A DNA stretch of 64,000 nucleotides from Dokdonella_A sp051958935 (GTDB lineage Bacteria; Pseudomonadota; Gammaproteobacteria; Xanthomonadales; Rhodanobacteraceae). The stretch covers positions 61,269 to 125,268 of the forward strand of contig NZ_JBQCFP010000018.1 in NCBI RefSeq assembly GCF_051958935.1, read 5' to 3'. The first letter of the stretch is position 1. Each line of letters opens with the position of its first letter. A program made the translations under genes and the position numbers. The notes under the pieces are model-generated. The model saw nothing but the letters and a program-made list of their open reading frames with translations. It searched no databases and was not told the origin of the DNA. This document shows positions 43,802-53,194 of the stretch, piece by piece.

Positions 43802-44641
43802 TCACAGCGCGCCGAGCACTGCCGCGCAATCGGCCTCGATCTTCAGCGACAGCAGATCGTCCGCGCGCGTGCGCCCGAGGTTGAGCGCGGCGATCGGCTT
43901 GCGCGCCTGCGCGGCCGCGCGCGCGAAACGGTAGCCCGAGTAGACCATCAGCGACGAGCCGACGACGAGCATCGCATCGGCTTCTTCGAGTGCCAGCGTC
44001 GCTCGCTCCACGCGCTCGCGCGGCACGCTCTCGCCGAAGAACACCACGTCCGGCTTGAGCAGCCCGCCGCACTCGTCGCAGTCGGGCACGACGAAGCGTT
44101 CGAACGCGAGGCCTTCCAGATCGGCGTCGCCGTCGGGCGCGTCGAGCGCGTCGAACGCGAGCCAGTCTTGGTTGTGTCGTTCGAGTTCCTGCTGGAAGCG
44201 GACGCGCGGCAGGCGCCGCTCGCAGGCGAGGCAGCGCACGCGGTCGAGCCGGCCGTGCAGGTCGACGACCGCCTCGTGGCCGGCTGCCTGGTGCAGGCCA
44301 TCGACGTTCTGCGTGACGAACAGCGCGACGCGGCCGCGTCGTTCGAGCGCGGCGAGCGCACGATGTGCCGCATTGGGTTGCGCAGCGCCGAAGCGACGCC
44401 AGCCGACGAGGCTGCGCGCCCAGTAGCGCGAGCGCGCGAATGCATCGCCGACGAACGCCTGCAGGGTGATCGGCGGCGTGCGCTTCCACCCGCCGTCCAG
44501 GTCGCGGTAGTCGGGAATGCCCGATGCGGTGCTGATGCCGGCACCGCCGAGCACGAAGAGGCGCGGGTGCGCTTCGATGAAGGTGGCGAGGCGCGCGGCG
44601 GCTGCGGCGGCTGCGGCCGAGCCCTCTGGAACGGCGTTCAT
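43802..44641 (-). CDS. Sirtuin-family NAD-dependent protein deacylase
   Basis: A 279-residue Sir2 protein. NAD-binding GGAGISTASGIPDYRD (near 32), TQNVDGLH with the base-binding Asn-Asp pair, catalytic His in DLHGRLD, zinc ligands CLAC and CDEC, and the nucleotide motif VVGSSLMVYSGYRF are intact. The insert before the second CxxC is longer than in CobB, as in class II sirtuins of Xanthomonas-type bacteria. It removes acyl groups from lysines using NAD. Divergent from tdk with 99 bp between. Confidence 0.94.
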   Translation of the reverse strand: MNAVPEGSAAAAAAAARLATFIEAHPRLFVLGGAGISTASGIPDYRDLDGGWKRTPPITLQAFVGDAFARSRYWARSLVGWRRFGAAQPNAAHRALAALERRGRVALFVTQNVDGLHQAAGHEAVVDLHGRLDRVRCLACERRLPRVRFQQELERHNQDWLAFDALDAPDGDADLEGLAFERFVVPDCDECGGLLKPDVVFFGESVPRERVERATLALEEADAMLVVGSSLMVYSGYRFARAAAQARKPIAALNLGRTRADDLLSLKIEADCAAVLGAL

Positions 44642-44740
44642 GCATGCATTCTCGCGCGATTCGCCGCGCGGATGCAGCCGGGCGCGGATTCAATCGGGCG
44701 GGTATGCTGGGCGCCCGCTCCGCACACCGCGTCCGCATCG

Positions 44741-45382
44741 ATGGCGAAACTGTATTTCTATTATTCGGCGATGAACGCCGGCAAGACGACGACGCTGCTG
44801 CAGAGCGCGTACAACTACCACGAGCGCGGCATGCGCACGCTGATCCTCACGCCGCAGCTCGACACGCGCGCGGGCGAGGGCGTCGTCGCCTCGCGCATCG
44901 GGCTGCGCGCGAACGCGCGCCGCTTCACGCGCGAGGACGACCTGATGTCGCTCGCGCGCGCCGACATTGCCTCGCGCGGCAAGCTCGACTGCGTGCTCGT
45001 CGACGAGGCGCAGTTCCTGTCCAAGGCGCAGGCCTGGCAGCTCGGCGACATCGTCGACGTGCTCGGCATCCCGGTGCTCGCTTACGGCCTGCGCACGGAT
45101 TTTCGCGGCGAACTGTTCGAAGGCAGCCAGTACCTGCTCGCCTGGGCCGACAACCTCGTCGAGATCAAGACGATCTGCCACAGCGGGCGCAAGGCGACGA
45201 TGGTCGTGCGCGTCGACGAACACGGCCGCGCCGTCACCGACGGCCCGCAGGTCGAGATCGGCGGCAACGACCGCTATGTCTCGGTCAGCCGTGCCGAGTT
45301 CAAGAAGATCATGGCCGGCGAGAGCACGGTCGAACTGCAGCAGCCGGTGCTGCCGCTCGACCAGCCGCGGGAGTCCGCATGA
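44741..45382 (+). CDS. tdk: Thymidine kinase
   Basis: A 213-residue type II thymidine kinase. P-loop SAMNAGKTTTLLQ at the N terminus, Walker-B-like LVDEAQFL (near 88), and the thymidine-binding loop GLRTDFRGELFEGSQ. It salvages thymidine to dTMP. The usual second pair of zinc cysteines is incomplete: KTICHSGRKA holds one Cys and no CxxC is seen later, as in E. coli-type variants with reduced zinc sites. It ends with an ATGA overlap with the next gene. Confidence 0.95.
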   Translation: MAKLYFYYSAMNAGKTTTLLQSAYNYHERGMRTLILTPQLDTRAGEGVVASRIGLRANARRFTREDDLMSLARADIASRGKLDCVLVDEAQFLSKAQAWQLGDIVDVLGIPVLAYGLRTDFRGELFEGSQYLLAWADNLVEIKTICHSGRKATMVVRVDEHGRAVTDGPQVEIGGNDRYVSVSRAEFKKIMAGESTVELQQPVLPLDQPRESA

Positions 45383-46137
45383 GCGCGCCGGCATGGCCGC
45401 GCCCGGAGTGGCGCGATGGTGGCGACGAGGCGTTCCTGCTCTGGTTCGTGTTCGGTACCTTCGACCCCGGCTTCGTCATCGATGCGCACCGCTATCGAAC
45501 GCGCGGGACGCCGCCCGGCATCGATGTCGTCCGCTACGAGAACCGCGCGCTCGCGCGCTGGGACGGTTATCCGCTCGCGGGCACGCTCGGGCGCCTGCTG
45601 TGGGAGGAGGACGCGCGCCTTTTCGAACGTGCCACGAGCGCGCGCGACTGCACGATGCTGCGCGGATCGATCCGCGACCCGGCCAATCTCGATCCGCTGC
45701 GCGACCTCGTCGGCACGATCACCGCGCTGGTGGACGGCGGCGGCGTCGCCGTGGTCGATCCGCAGATCCTGTCGATGTTCGACGCGACGCAATGGCGCGA
45801 GCGCTTCACCGCGGACGTGTTCCGCACGCGCGACCACGTGCTGATCCTGTGCAGCGACGACGAGCGCAACGCGGGCCGCTCCTGGGTGCATACGCGCGGC
45901 ATGCGCAAGTTCGCGCGGCCCGACATCAGCATCCGCAACGTGCCGCCCGCGGCGGTCGCGATCGCGGGCGAGCTCGCGGAGCGCTTCGCCGAGTTCCAGG
46001 CGATGGGCGGCATCGTCGACGAGAGCCGCGAGGTCGAAGTGGACGGCGTGCCGCACGGTATGCGGCTCCGCGTTGCGGGCGCGCCCGACGATCCGGAGTT
46101 CAACAATCGCCACGTCGCGTTGGACTGGCCCGTCTAG
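45379..46137 (+). CDS. Uncharacterised protein translationally coupled to tdk
   Basis: A 252-residue soluble protein I cannot assign. The start overlaps the tdk stop (ATGA). The N-terminal 75 residues are acidic and aromatic; a hydrophobic strand GGGVAVVDPQILSMFDATQWRERF (about 115-138) is followed by HVLILCSDDE, then the most conserved-looking block SWVHTRGMRKFARPDISIRNVP (about 172-193), and DDPEFNNRHVALDWPV at the end. There is no signal peptide and no metal-binding or nuclease motif. The coupling suggests stoichiometric expression with thymidine kinase, but a role in nucleotide salvage is only a guess. Confidence 0.8.
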   Translation: MSAPAWPRPEWRDGGDEAFLLWFVFGTFDPGFVIDAHRYRTRGTPPGIDVVRYENRALARWDGYPLAGTLGRLLWEEDARLFERATSARDCTMLRGSIRDPANLDPLRDLVGTITALVDGGGVAVVDPQILSMFDATQWRERFTADVFRTRDHVLILCSDDERNAGRSWVHTRGMRKFARPDISIRNVPPAAVAIAGELAERFAEFQAMGGIVDESREVEVDGVPHGMRLRVAGAPDDPEFNNRHVALDWPV

Positions 46138-46155
46138 CGATGTCGGCGCGGCGCG

Positions 46156-46968
46156 TCACCGCTGGCAGCGCGGACAATGGAAGGTCGAGCGCTGGCCGAT
46201 CACGCTCGCGCGGATCGGCGTACCGCAGGCGCGGCACGGTTCGCCCGCGCGCCCGTAGACCATGAGTTCCTGCTCGAAGTAGCCCGGCGTGCCGTCCGGG
46301 CTGATGAAATCCCGCAGGGTCGTGCCGCCGCGGCGGATCGCGTAAGCGAGGATGCGCTTCACCTCCGCCGCGAGTCGCGCGTAGCGCGCGCGCGAGACAC
46401 TGCCGGCCGCACGCCGGGGATGGATGCCCGCGGCGAACAGCGCCTCGCTCGCGTAGATGTTGCCGACGCCGACCACGATCGCCTGGTCCATCACGAACAG
46501 CTTGACCGCCGCGCTGCGCCCGCGAGAGCGCGTCCACAGGTGATCGCCGTCGAAGGCTTCAGACAGCGGCTCGGGGCCGAGCCCCGCGAGGAGTTCGTGC
46601 GTCTCGCCGCGCGGCTGCCACAGCTGCGAGCCGAAGCGGCGCGGGTCCGTGTAGCGCAGTACCTGGCCCGAATCGAGGCGCCAGTCGACATGATCGTGAA
46701 GCCCTGCCGGCGTGGTCTCCGGCAACACGCGCAATGAGCCGGACATGCCGAGGTGCAGCAACGCGCTGCCGGGTTCGGTGTGCACGAGCAGGTCCTTCGC
46801 GCGCCGCTCGATCGCGTCGATGCGCTGGCCGGGCAGTTGCTCGCGCAGTTCACGCGGGACCGGCCAGCGCAATCTCGGCTGGCGCACGTCGAGCGCGACG
46901 ACGCGCCGTCCGACGAGGTGCGGCGCGAGGCCGCGCCGCGTCGTTTCGACTTCGGGCAGTTCGGGCAT
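46156..46968 (-). CDS. mutM: Formamidopyrimidine-DNA glycosylase
   Basis: A 270-residue bifunctional glycosylase/AP lyase removing 8-oxoguanine and FapyG. The catalytic N terminus PELPEVETTRRGL (Pro after processing as nucleophile, Glu3) is intact, as are Lys in RRAKDLLVH, the H2TH region VGVGNIYASEALF and the C-terminal zinc finger CRACGTPIRA ... FHCPRC. It begins 2 bp after the stop of the small protein of the ABC cluster, so it is probably the last gene of that operon. Confidence 0.97.
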   Translation of the reverse strand: MPELPEVETTRRGLAPHLVGRRVVALDVRQPRLRWPVPRELREQLPGQRIDAIERRAKDLLVHTEPGSALLHLGMSGSLRVLPETTPAGLHDHVDWRLDSGQVLRYTDPRRFGSQLWQPRGETHELLAGLGPEPLSEAFDGDHLWTRSRGRSAAVKLFVMDQAIVVGVGNIYASEALFAAGIHPRRAAGSVSRARYARLAAEVKRILAYAIRRGGTTLRDFISPDGTPGYFEQELMVYGRAGEPCRACGTPIRASVIGQRSTFHCPRCQR

Positions 46969-46970
46969 GT

Positions 46971-47462
46971 CTACTCCTTGCCCGGCAACGCAGCGGCCTT
47001 GAACAGCCATGCGCTGAAGCGGTCGGGCACGAGCGCGATCGCGTCGCCGACCGCGACGAAACGGTCGCCGCGGATCGCATCGGTGCCGCCGAAGCGCAAC
47101 TCGGTGTCGTCGAGGCGCAAGGTCGCGAACGGCGGCGCCAGGCCGACCTTGGCCGCCTCGAGGTCGCCGGCCGCGTGGCGCACGCGTACCGGCGCATGCG
47201 CGATCGCGAGCAGACGCTCGACCATCGCTTCGTCGGCCGGCGCGTCCGGATCCCGCTGGCGCCAGTGCGCGTCGACCTTCTCGTAGTGCCGCGCGACGCA
47301 ACCCATGCAGTCCACCTCGATGCGCTTCACCGCGGCGAGGTCGAGCGTCGTCAACGGATCGAGTGCGAGCGCGCGCTCATGGCGCAGTTCGGCGAGCACC
47401 GCTACGCCGAGTAGCGCGACCGCGCCAATCAGGAACACCAGCGTGCGTGCGCGTCGCCTCAT
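46971..47462 (-). CDS. Membrane-anchored protein of the GldG-like ABC cluster (DUF4340-like)
   Basis: A 163-residue protein with an N-terminal TM anchor (VFLIGAVALLGVAVLAEL) and a periplasmic part rich in short strands (TTLDLAAVKRIEVDCMGCVARHYEKVD; FATLRLDDTELRFGGTDAI; FVAVGDAIALVPDRFSAWL). The domain style is that of the DUF4340 proteins that accompany GldG-type ABC components, but it is shorter than the usual 300-plus residues. It is 37 bp downstream of the GldG-like gene and 2 bp upstream of mutM. Confidence 0.75.
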   Translation of the reverse strand: MRRRARTLVFLIGAVALLGVAVLAELRHERALALDPLTTLDLAAVKRIEVDCMGCVARHYEKVDAHWRQRDPDAPADEAMVERLLAIAHAPVRVRHAAGDLEAAKVGLAPPFATLRLDDTELRFGGTDAIRGDRFVAVGDAIALVPDRFSAWLFKAAALPGKE

Positions 47463-47499
47463 CGCTGCAGCCTAGCACGCACGCATCCGCCCACCGTCT

Positions 47500-48849
47500 T
47501 CAACGCCGGCGACGGCGCCACCAAAGCGCCATGCCCGTGCCCGCGAGCAGCAGCGGCAGCGCGACGAGGAACAGCACGGCGAGCGTGGTGAGCGCCGCTT
47601 GCGACAGCGCGAGCTGGCGATCCGGCGCGCTGCGGTCGGGCACGGCGATCTGCGCGTCGTCGCCGAGCAGCCAGTCGAACATGCGCTGGCCCATCTCGCG
47701 ATTGCCGCCGTTGCCTAAGTAGCTGTTGGAAAGGAAGTCGCCATCGCCGACCACGACGACGCGCTGCTCGCGCTTGTCCGGCCGCGGCGAGACGCGGCTG
47801 AGCGCGAACGCGAGGTCGAGCGGGCCGGGTATCTCGCCCTCGTCGGCATCCTGGCGAACGGTATCGGCCTGCTCGCCGCCCTTCGGTATGTGGCCGGTTT
47901 CGTTCCACGATCGGGCGCTCGAGCGCAGCAGCGGCTGCACGGCCCAATGCGCGTCGCTGCGCCTGGCGAGCGCGGCCGGTTGCGGCAGCAGGGTCGTGAG
48001 CGCGAAGTCCCTGGTGATCGGCGACGGCGGGTAGGCATTGATCGCGACGAAGCTCGGATCCTGGAGGCCGAACGCCTGGCCGTTGCCGTCGACGACGACG
48101 CCGGGCAGCACGCGCACGCCGAGCGCGGACGCGAGGTCGTCGAGGCCGGCGTTCTCGCCGGGCTCGGTCAGCCAGAGCAGCGCGCCGCCGCGATCGACCC
48201 AGTCGACGAGCGCCGCGACGAGCGCGGCGTCGAGCTTCACCTGCGGGTTCGCGACGACGACGAGGTCGGCGTTGTCGGGAACCTTGCCGGTGCTCGCGAG
48301 CGGCAGTGGTACCGCGCGCACGCCGCGGCCCGCGAGGGTCGCCACGAAGGAGCCCAGATCCGCGTTCGCCTTGCCGAGCGGCTGGCGTTCGCCCTCGCCT
48401 TCGAGGAACGCGACGATGCGCTCGTGGCTGCGCGACAGGCGCAGCAGCGCGCCGGAGAATTCGCCCTCGCCGAGTACCTTGAGGCGTTCGCTGCGCTCGC
48501 GGTAACGGAGCTCCAGCTCGCCGTCGACATTGACGCCCGCCGCGCGCATTGCGGCCGGGTCGGCATCGGGATCGACGAAACGCAACGTGAGATCGGGCTT
48601 GGCGCGGTGGTATCGATCGATGAAGTCGGCGACGACCGCGCGCAGGCCGCCCTGGCGGCTCGCGTAGCTCGTCACCTCGACCGGACCATCGAGCGTCTTC
48701 AGCAAGGCGAGCGAGTCGGCCCCGAGGCTCGCGTCCTGGCCGTGGCTGCAGTCGCGGACGAAGCCCAGGCGCGTGCTGAGGAACGCGAGCAGCGCCGCGG
48801 CGAGCAGCACGAGCACGGCGTACAGCACATGGCCGAGGCGTTCGCGCAT
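47500..48849 (-). CDS. GldG-like ABC transporter auxiliary protein
   Basis: A 449-residue protein with a TM helix at each end (VLYAVLVLLAAALLAFLS; ALTTLAVLFLVALPLLLAGTGMALWW followed by RRRRR) and a large periplasmic GldG/IFT52-like region between: DGPVEVTSYASRQGG, VVADFIDRYHRAKPDLTLRFVDP, IVAFLEGEGER and GGALLWLTEPGEN. In Bacteroidetes GldG works with GldA and GldF in gliding; proteobacterial clusters like this one are uncharacterised. Its start overlaps the permease stop. Confidence 0.87.
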   Translation of the reverse strand: MRERLGHVLYAVLVLLAAALLAFLSTRLGFVRDCSHGQDASLGADSLALLKTLDGPVEVTSYASRQGGLRAVVADFIDRYHRAKPDLTLRFVDPDADPAAMRAAGVNVDGELELRYRERSERLKVLGEGEFSGALLRLSRSHERIVAFLEGEGERQPLGKANADLGSFVATLAGRGVRAVPLPLASTGKVPDNADLVVVANPQVKLDAALVAALVDWVDRGGALLWLTEPGENAGLDDLASALGVRVLPGVVVDGNGQAFGLQDPSFVAINAYPPSPITRDFALTTLLPQPAALARRSDAHWAVQPLLRSSARSWNETGHIPKGGEQADTVRQDADEGEIPGPLDLAFALSRVSPRPDKREQRVVVVGDGDFLSNSYLGNGGNREMGQRMFDWLLGDDAQIAVPDRSAPDRQLALSQAALTTLAVLFLVALPLLLAGTGMALWWRRRRR

Positions 48850-49606
48850 CAATCGGCGCTCCCGCGCAATGCGTCGAGCCGGCGCGTGGCGAACGCGAGC
48901 GCGACCGCGGCGACGAGCACGAAGTAGCCGATGTCCACGCTCGCGACGATGCCGCGGAAGAACGATTCGAGATGCGTCGGCAGGGCCAGGTAGTTGATGC
49001 CCGCGTTGGTGATGCCCTGCAGGCGCGCACCCGCGTCGACGACGGCGAGCAATGCGGACAGCGCGAACGCGGCCGCGGCCGCGAGCACGGGCTGCGATGC
49101 CCAGGCCGAACAGAGCACGCCGATGGCGCTCAGCGCGCCTGCGAAGAGGGCGAGGCCGAGCAGCGCGGCCCCGATCTTGCCGAGGTCGAGCGCGGTGCCG
49201 GCGGCGAGCGCGAGCGGCATCGCCGCGACCAGCGCGATCAGCACGACGACATAGCCGAACGCGGCGATGAATTTGCCGAGCACGATGTGGAGGTCGCCGA
49301 CGCCGCTCGCGAGCAGCAACGGCAAGGTCGCCGCTCGCCGCTCGCCCGCGAACGATTGCATCGTGACCAGCGGCACCAGCGGCAGCAGCAGGTTCGACAG
49401 GCTGCGCAGCAACGGAATCGCGACGAGATCGCTCACGCCCGGCGCATCCTTCAGCCCGCCGAGTTTCGGCGCGAGGTCGACGAATCCCTGCAGCGCGAGC
49501 AGGAACTGCCAGGCCATGAACGCGAGCACGACCGCGGCGAGCGTCCAGGCGAACGGTTGCGCGCGCAGGCGCCGCCACTCGTGGCTGGCGATGAGCCAGG
49601 TCGCGC

Positions 49607-49610
<4 letters not shown>
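48849..49610 (-). CDS. GldF-like ABC transporter permease
   Basis: A 253-residue inner-membrane protein with six TM segments. The cytosolic start ATWLIASHEWRRLRAQPFAW and the Glu-Arg-Arg motif SFAGERRAATLPLLLASGV are typical of ABC-2/NosY-GldF permeases. The gene overlaps both neighbours by 1-4 bp (ATPase upstream, GldG-like downstream), so the three are translationally coupled. Confidence 0.9.
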
Positions 49611-50545
<935 letters not shown>

Positions 50546-50619
50546 GACGTTCGATTGTCAAGGGTTCGGCGCGCCGGCGGCAAGCCTGAATGCGCGATCG
50601 CGGTCGCAAAGGTTGACGC

Positions 50620-50655
50620 GGTCGCATGGCGACCCCACTTGAGTGCGCGTATAGT
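50620..50655 (+). promoter_or_regulatory. Putative operator and -10 of the desaturase gene
   Basis: GGTCGC-ATG-GCGACC (50620-50634) is a perfect inverted repeat that would overlap the -35 of a promoter whose -10 is TATAGT (50650-50655). The -35 itself (TGGCGA) is weak, as expected of a regulated promoter. Desaturase genes are often repressed by fatty-acid-sensing TetR proteins; no such gene is in the window. Confidence 0.45.
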
Positions 50656-50687
50656 GGCCATCTCCTCCTGGGGTTCCGCGCAAGTCC

Positions 50688-51893
50688 ATGTCCGATACAC
50701 TGATTTCCCTCGCCGCCCGCGGCCTGACCCAGGCCAGCTGGGGCACCTGGATCATCTACCTGCTGGTCGTGACCCAGCTGACGATCTTCACGGTCACCCT
50801 TTATCTGCATCGCAGCCAGACGCATCGCGGCGTCGACTTCCATCCGGTCGTCGCGCACTTCTTCCGCTTCTGGTCGTGGATCAGCACCGGCATGGTCACC
50901 AAGGAGTGGGTGGCGATCCATCGCAAGCACCACGCGAAGGTCGAAACCGAGGAAGATCCGCACAGCCCGCAGGTGTACGGCATCCGCAAGGTCTTCTGGG
51001 AAGGCGTCGAGCTGTACCGCGAGGCGAGCGAAAACCGCGAGGACATGGAGAAGTACGGTCGCGGCACGCCGGATGACTGGCTCGAGCGCGTGCTCTACAG
51101 CGGCCACCCGTACTGGGGCCCGACCCTGATGGCGATCATCGACCTCGCACTGTTCGGCGCGGTCGGCGGCGTGATCTGGGCGATCCAGATGGTATGGATC
51201 CCGTTCTGGGCCGCCGGCTTCGTCAACGGCATCGGCCACTGGTGGGGCTATCGCAACTTCGAGTCGGCCGACACCTCGACCAACGTTTCGCCGTGGGGTT
51301 TCTGGATCGGCGGCGAAGAGCTGCACAACAACCATCATGCGTTCCCGAGCTCGGCGAAGTTCGCGCTGCGCAAATGGGAATTCGACATTGGCTGGGTCGC
51401 GATCCGCGGCCTCGAGAAGCTCGGCCTCGCCGAGGTGCTGCGCGTGGCGCCGGCGCTCGACGTGCGCCCGAACATGAACCTGCCGGACACCGAGACCGTG
51501 AAGGCGCTGCTGTCGCACCGTTTCCACGTCATGAGCGACTACTTCCGCGGCGTGATCGCACCGACGCTGCGCGAGGAAGCCGCGAATGCGGGCGCGGGCA
51601 TCAAGGCGCTGCCACGCAAGCTGCGCAAGGCGCTCGGCAACGGCGGCCGCTGGCTCGACGCGGCCTCGCGTGAACGCATGACCGCGTTCACCGAAAAGCA
51701 CCCCCAGCTGCGCACCGTGTGCGAGTTCCGCGCACGCCTGGCCGAGCTCACCGAGCGCAACGGCCGCAACGCCGAAGGCATGCTCGAAGGCCTCAAGGAA
51801 TGGTGCCGCGAGGCGGAGCAGACCGGCATCCGCACGCTCGCCGAATTCGCCGCGCGCCTCAAGGGTTACCGTCTCGCGAGCGAAGCCGCCTGA
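50688..51893 (+). CDS. Membrane fatty-acid desaturase
   Basis: A 401-residue integral-membrane di-iron desaturase of the acyl-CoA/acyl-lipid type. The three histidine boxes are HRSQTH (near 42), HRKHH (near 79) and HNNHH (near 213), with TM pairs between them. The C-terminal ~130 residues (from DYFRGVIAPTLREE) form an extra charged helical domain not required by the core fold. It introduces double bonds into membrane fatty acids. It carries its own terminator and possible operator, so it appears monocistronic. Confidence 0.93.
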   Translation: MSDTLISLAARGLTQASWGTWIIYLLVVTQLTIFTVTLYLHRSQTHRGVDFHPVVAHFFRFWSWISTGMVTKEWVAIHRKHHAKVETEEDPHSPQVYGIRKVFWEGVELYREASENREDMEKYGRGTPDDWLERVLYSGHPYWGPTLMAIIDLALFGAVGGVIWAIQMVWIPFWAAGFVNGIGHWWGYRNFESADTSTNVSPWGFWIGGEELHNNHHAFPSSAKFALRKWEFDIGWVAIRGLEKLGLAEVLRVAPALDVRPNMNLPDTETVKALLSHRFHVMSDYFRGVIAPTLREEAANAGAGIKALPRKLRKALGNGGRWLDAASRERMTAFTEKHPQLRTVCEFRARLAELTERNGRNAEGMLEGLKEWCREAEQTGIRTLAEFAARLKGYRLASEAA

Positions 51894-51920
51894 CGGCCGG
51901 CGTGTCGAAGTCTTGGAAAG

Positions 51921-51947
51921 AGCCCGCCGCGTGCGGGCTTTTTCTTG
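51921..51947 (+). terminator. Intrinsic terminator after the desaturase gene
   Basis: AGCCCGC-CGCGT-GCGGGCT followed by TTTTCTT: a 7-bp GC stem, 28 bp after the desaturase stop and just before the convergent DCC-family gene end. Confidence 0.9.
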
Positions 51948-51951
51948 CGCG

Positions 51952-52437
51952 TCAGTCGAGGAAACGCGCCGCGTGTTCCGGCGCAGGCAGCCAGCAGGCG
52001 TCGCTGCGGCCGAACCAGCGATAGCGGTTGCGGGCGAGCCAGCGATAGGCGGGATCGCGCAAAGCGCGCGGCACGAGCCGCAACACGCGCGCCAGGCGCC
52101 ACGCACCACCCAAGCCGTCGAGCACGCGCACGATCGCCTCGCTGTCGGTGCTCGCGTGTCCGCGCTCGAGCAGGAGCAGGGAATTGGGATCGTCCGGGTC
52201 GAGGCCGTGCCGGCGCAGCAACGCGCGTCCGTTCGCCGATTGCATCGATGCGAAGCGGAAGCGGCCGGCGCGGTCGTGCGCGAGCACGAAGCGCACCCAG
52301 CGGCTGCACAGGAGGCAGACGCCGTCGTAAACGAGGACCGGGTCGCCAGCAGCGGCCGCCGGCTCCGACTGCGCGGATTGGCTGCCGTCCGATGCGGGCG
52401 TGCGCTCAAGTGGGTGAGAGAGGGGGTTGGGTTCCAT
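51952..52437 (-). CDS. DCC-family (DUF393) thiol-disulfide oxidoreductase-like protein
   Basis: A 161-residue protein with a variable polar N-terminal extension (about 32 residues), then LVYDGVCLLCSRWVRF, the DxxCxxC motif that defines the DCC family, and the family segments FRFASMQS and SEAIVRVLDGLGG ... LRLVPRALRDPAYRWLARNRYRWFG. Predicted thioredoxin-like fold; no established physiological role. ATG 52437 is chosen over an in-frame ATG at 52473; an even shorter form starting nearer the core is possible. Confidence 0.85.
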   Translation of the reverse strand: MEPNPLSHPLERTPASDGSQSAQSEPAAAAGDPVLVYDGVCLLCSRWVRFVLAHDRAGRFRFASMQSANGRALLRRHGLDPDDPNSLLLLERGHASTDSEAIVRVLDGLGGAWRLARVLRLVPRALRDPAYRWLARNRYRWFGRSDACWLPAPEHAARFLD

Positions 52438-52570
52438 GGGCGGATGCTGCCTCAGGCGCGTGCAAAGGAACACCCGCGGAGCCTTTCGCTGACCGCACGA
52501 ATGCCCCCCGGCTCGCCGTCCCGGCGGAAACCGGGCTGAACGGCATGGCCATGGGAAGGGCGTCCCGTGT

Positions 52571-52613
52571 TGCCTGAAGGAGCTGGATCCCGGCTTTCGA
52601 CGGGATGACGGCG
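52571..52613. repeat. REP-like palindrome with TGCCTGAAGG lead-in
   Basis: TGCCTGAAGG then AGCTGGATCCCGGC-TTTCGAC-GGGATGACGGC. The same TGCCTGAAGG lead-in recurs at 52680, showing the repeat unit is longer than the palindrome alone. Confidence 0.8.
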
Positions 52614-52644
52614 TTGCCTACCTCTGCGCGGTGCGCGCAAGAAA

Positions 52645-52675
52645 AAGAAAAAACCCGCCATGGAGGCGGGTTTTT
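52645..52675. terminator. Bidirectional intrinsic terminator downstream of rpmG
   Basis: AAAAAACCCGCC-ATGGA-GGCGGGTTTTT: a GC stem with T tracts in both directions. Leftward it would end the rpmB-rpmG transcript, 105 bp after the rpmG stop; rightward nothing obvious needs it. Confidence 0.88.
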
Positions 52676-52679
52676 CGTG

Positions 52680-52782
52680 TGCCTGAAGGCGCTGGATCCC
52701 GGCGGCCGCCGGATGAGGAGGAGCTGGATCCCGTGTCAGCGTACATCCATGTACTGCACGGGATGACCGCATCCTGCGGTCA
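52680..52782. repeat. Mosaic of three hairpin repeats between rpmG and its terminator
   Basis: TGCCTGAAGGCGCTGGATCC plus CGGC-GGCC-GCCGGATGAGG (52680-52718), then GGATCCCGTG ... CACGGGATGACC enclosing CAGCGTACATCCATGTACTG (about 52724-52766), then TGACCGC-ATCCT-GCGGTCA (52764-52782), whose right end includes the rpmG stop codon. Each repeats the GGATCCCG/CGGGATGA theme found elsewhere in the window. Confidence 0.75.
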
Positions 52783-52944
52783 CTTGATCTTGCCTTCCTT
52801 GTATTCGACGTGCTTGCGCACGACCGGGTCGTACTTCTTCACCGCCATCTTTTCCGGCGTGTTCTTCTTGTTCTTGTCGGTGGTGTAGAAGTGGCCGGTG
52901 CCGGCCGAGGAGATCAGACGGATCTTGTCGCGCTTGGATGCCAT
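52780..52944 (-). CDS. rpmG: Ribosomal protein L33
   Basis: A 54-residue protein beginning MASKRDKIRLISSAGTGHFY and containing TTDKNKKNTPEKM and KKYDPVVRKHVEYKEGKIK, the full-length L33 signature. It lacks the CxxC zinc-ribbon pairs, so it is the zinc-independent (C-minus) form. It lies 13 bp downstream of rpmB and has a GAGGA ribosome-binding site just upstream. The stop codon is part of a 7-bp hairpin. Confidence 0.97.
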   Translation of the reverse strand: MASKRDKIRLISSAGTGHFYTTDKNKKNTPEKMAVKKYDPVVRKHVEYKEGKIK

Positions 52945-52957
52945 GGTGTTGTCCTCC

Positions 52958-53194
52958 TCAGACCTTTTCGCCGCGCTTGCGCAGTTCGGCGATGACGACT
53001 TCGATGCCCTTCTTGTCGATCGTGCGCAGGCCGTGGCTCGACACGCGCAGGCTCACCCAGCGGTTTTCGCTCGGCACCCAGAAGCGGCGCTCGTGCAGGT
53101 TCGGCAGCCAGCGGCGCCGCGTCTTGTTGTTGGCGTGGGAAACGTTGTTGCCGGAAAGGGCGCCCTTCCCGGTGACTTGGCAGACTCTGGACAT
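52958..53194 (-). CDS. rpmB: Ribosomal protein L28
   Basis: A 78-residue 50S protein: MSRVCQVTGKGALSGNNVSH, ANNKTRRRWLPNLHERRFWV and RVSSHGLRTIDKKGIE are conserved throughout the family. ATG 53194 is the family start; the frame continues open upstream to 53263 without support. It heads the rpmB-rpmG operon, with a strong promoter about 165 bp upstream. Confidence 0.97.
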   Translation of the reverse strand: MSRVCQVTGKGALSGNNVSHANNKTRRRWLPNLHERRFWVPSENRWVSLRVSSHGLRTIDKKGIEVVIAELRKRGEKV

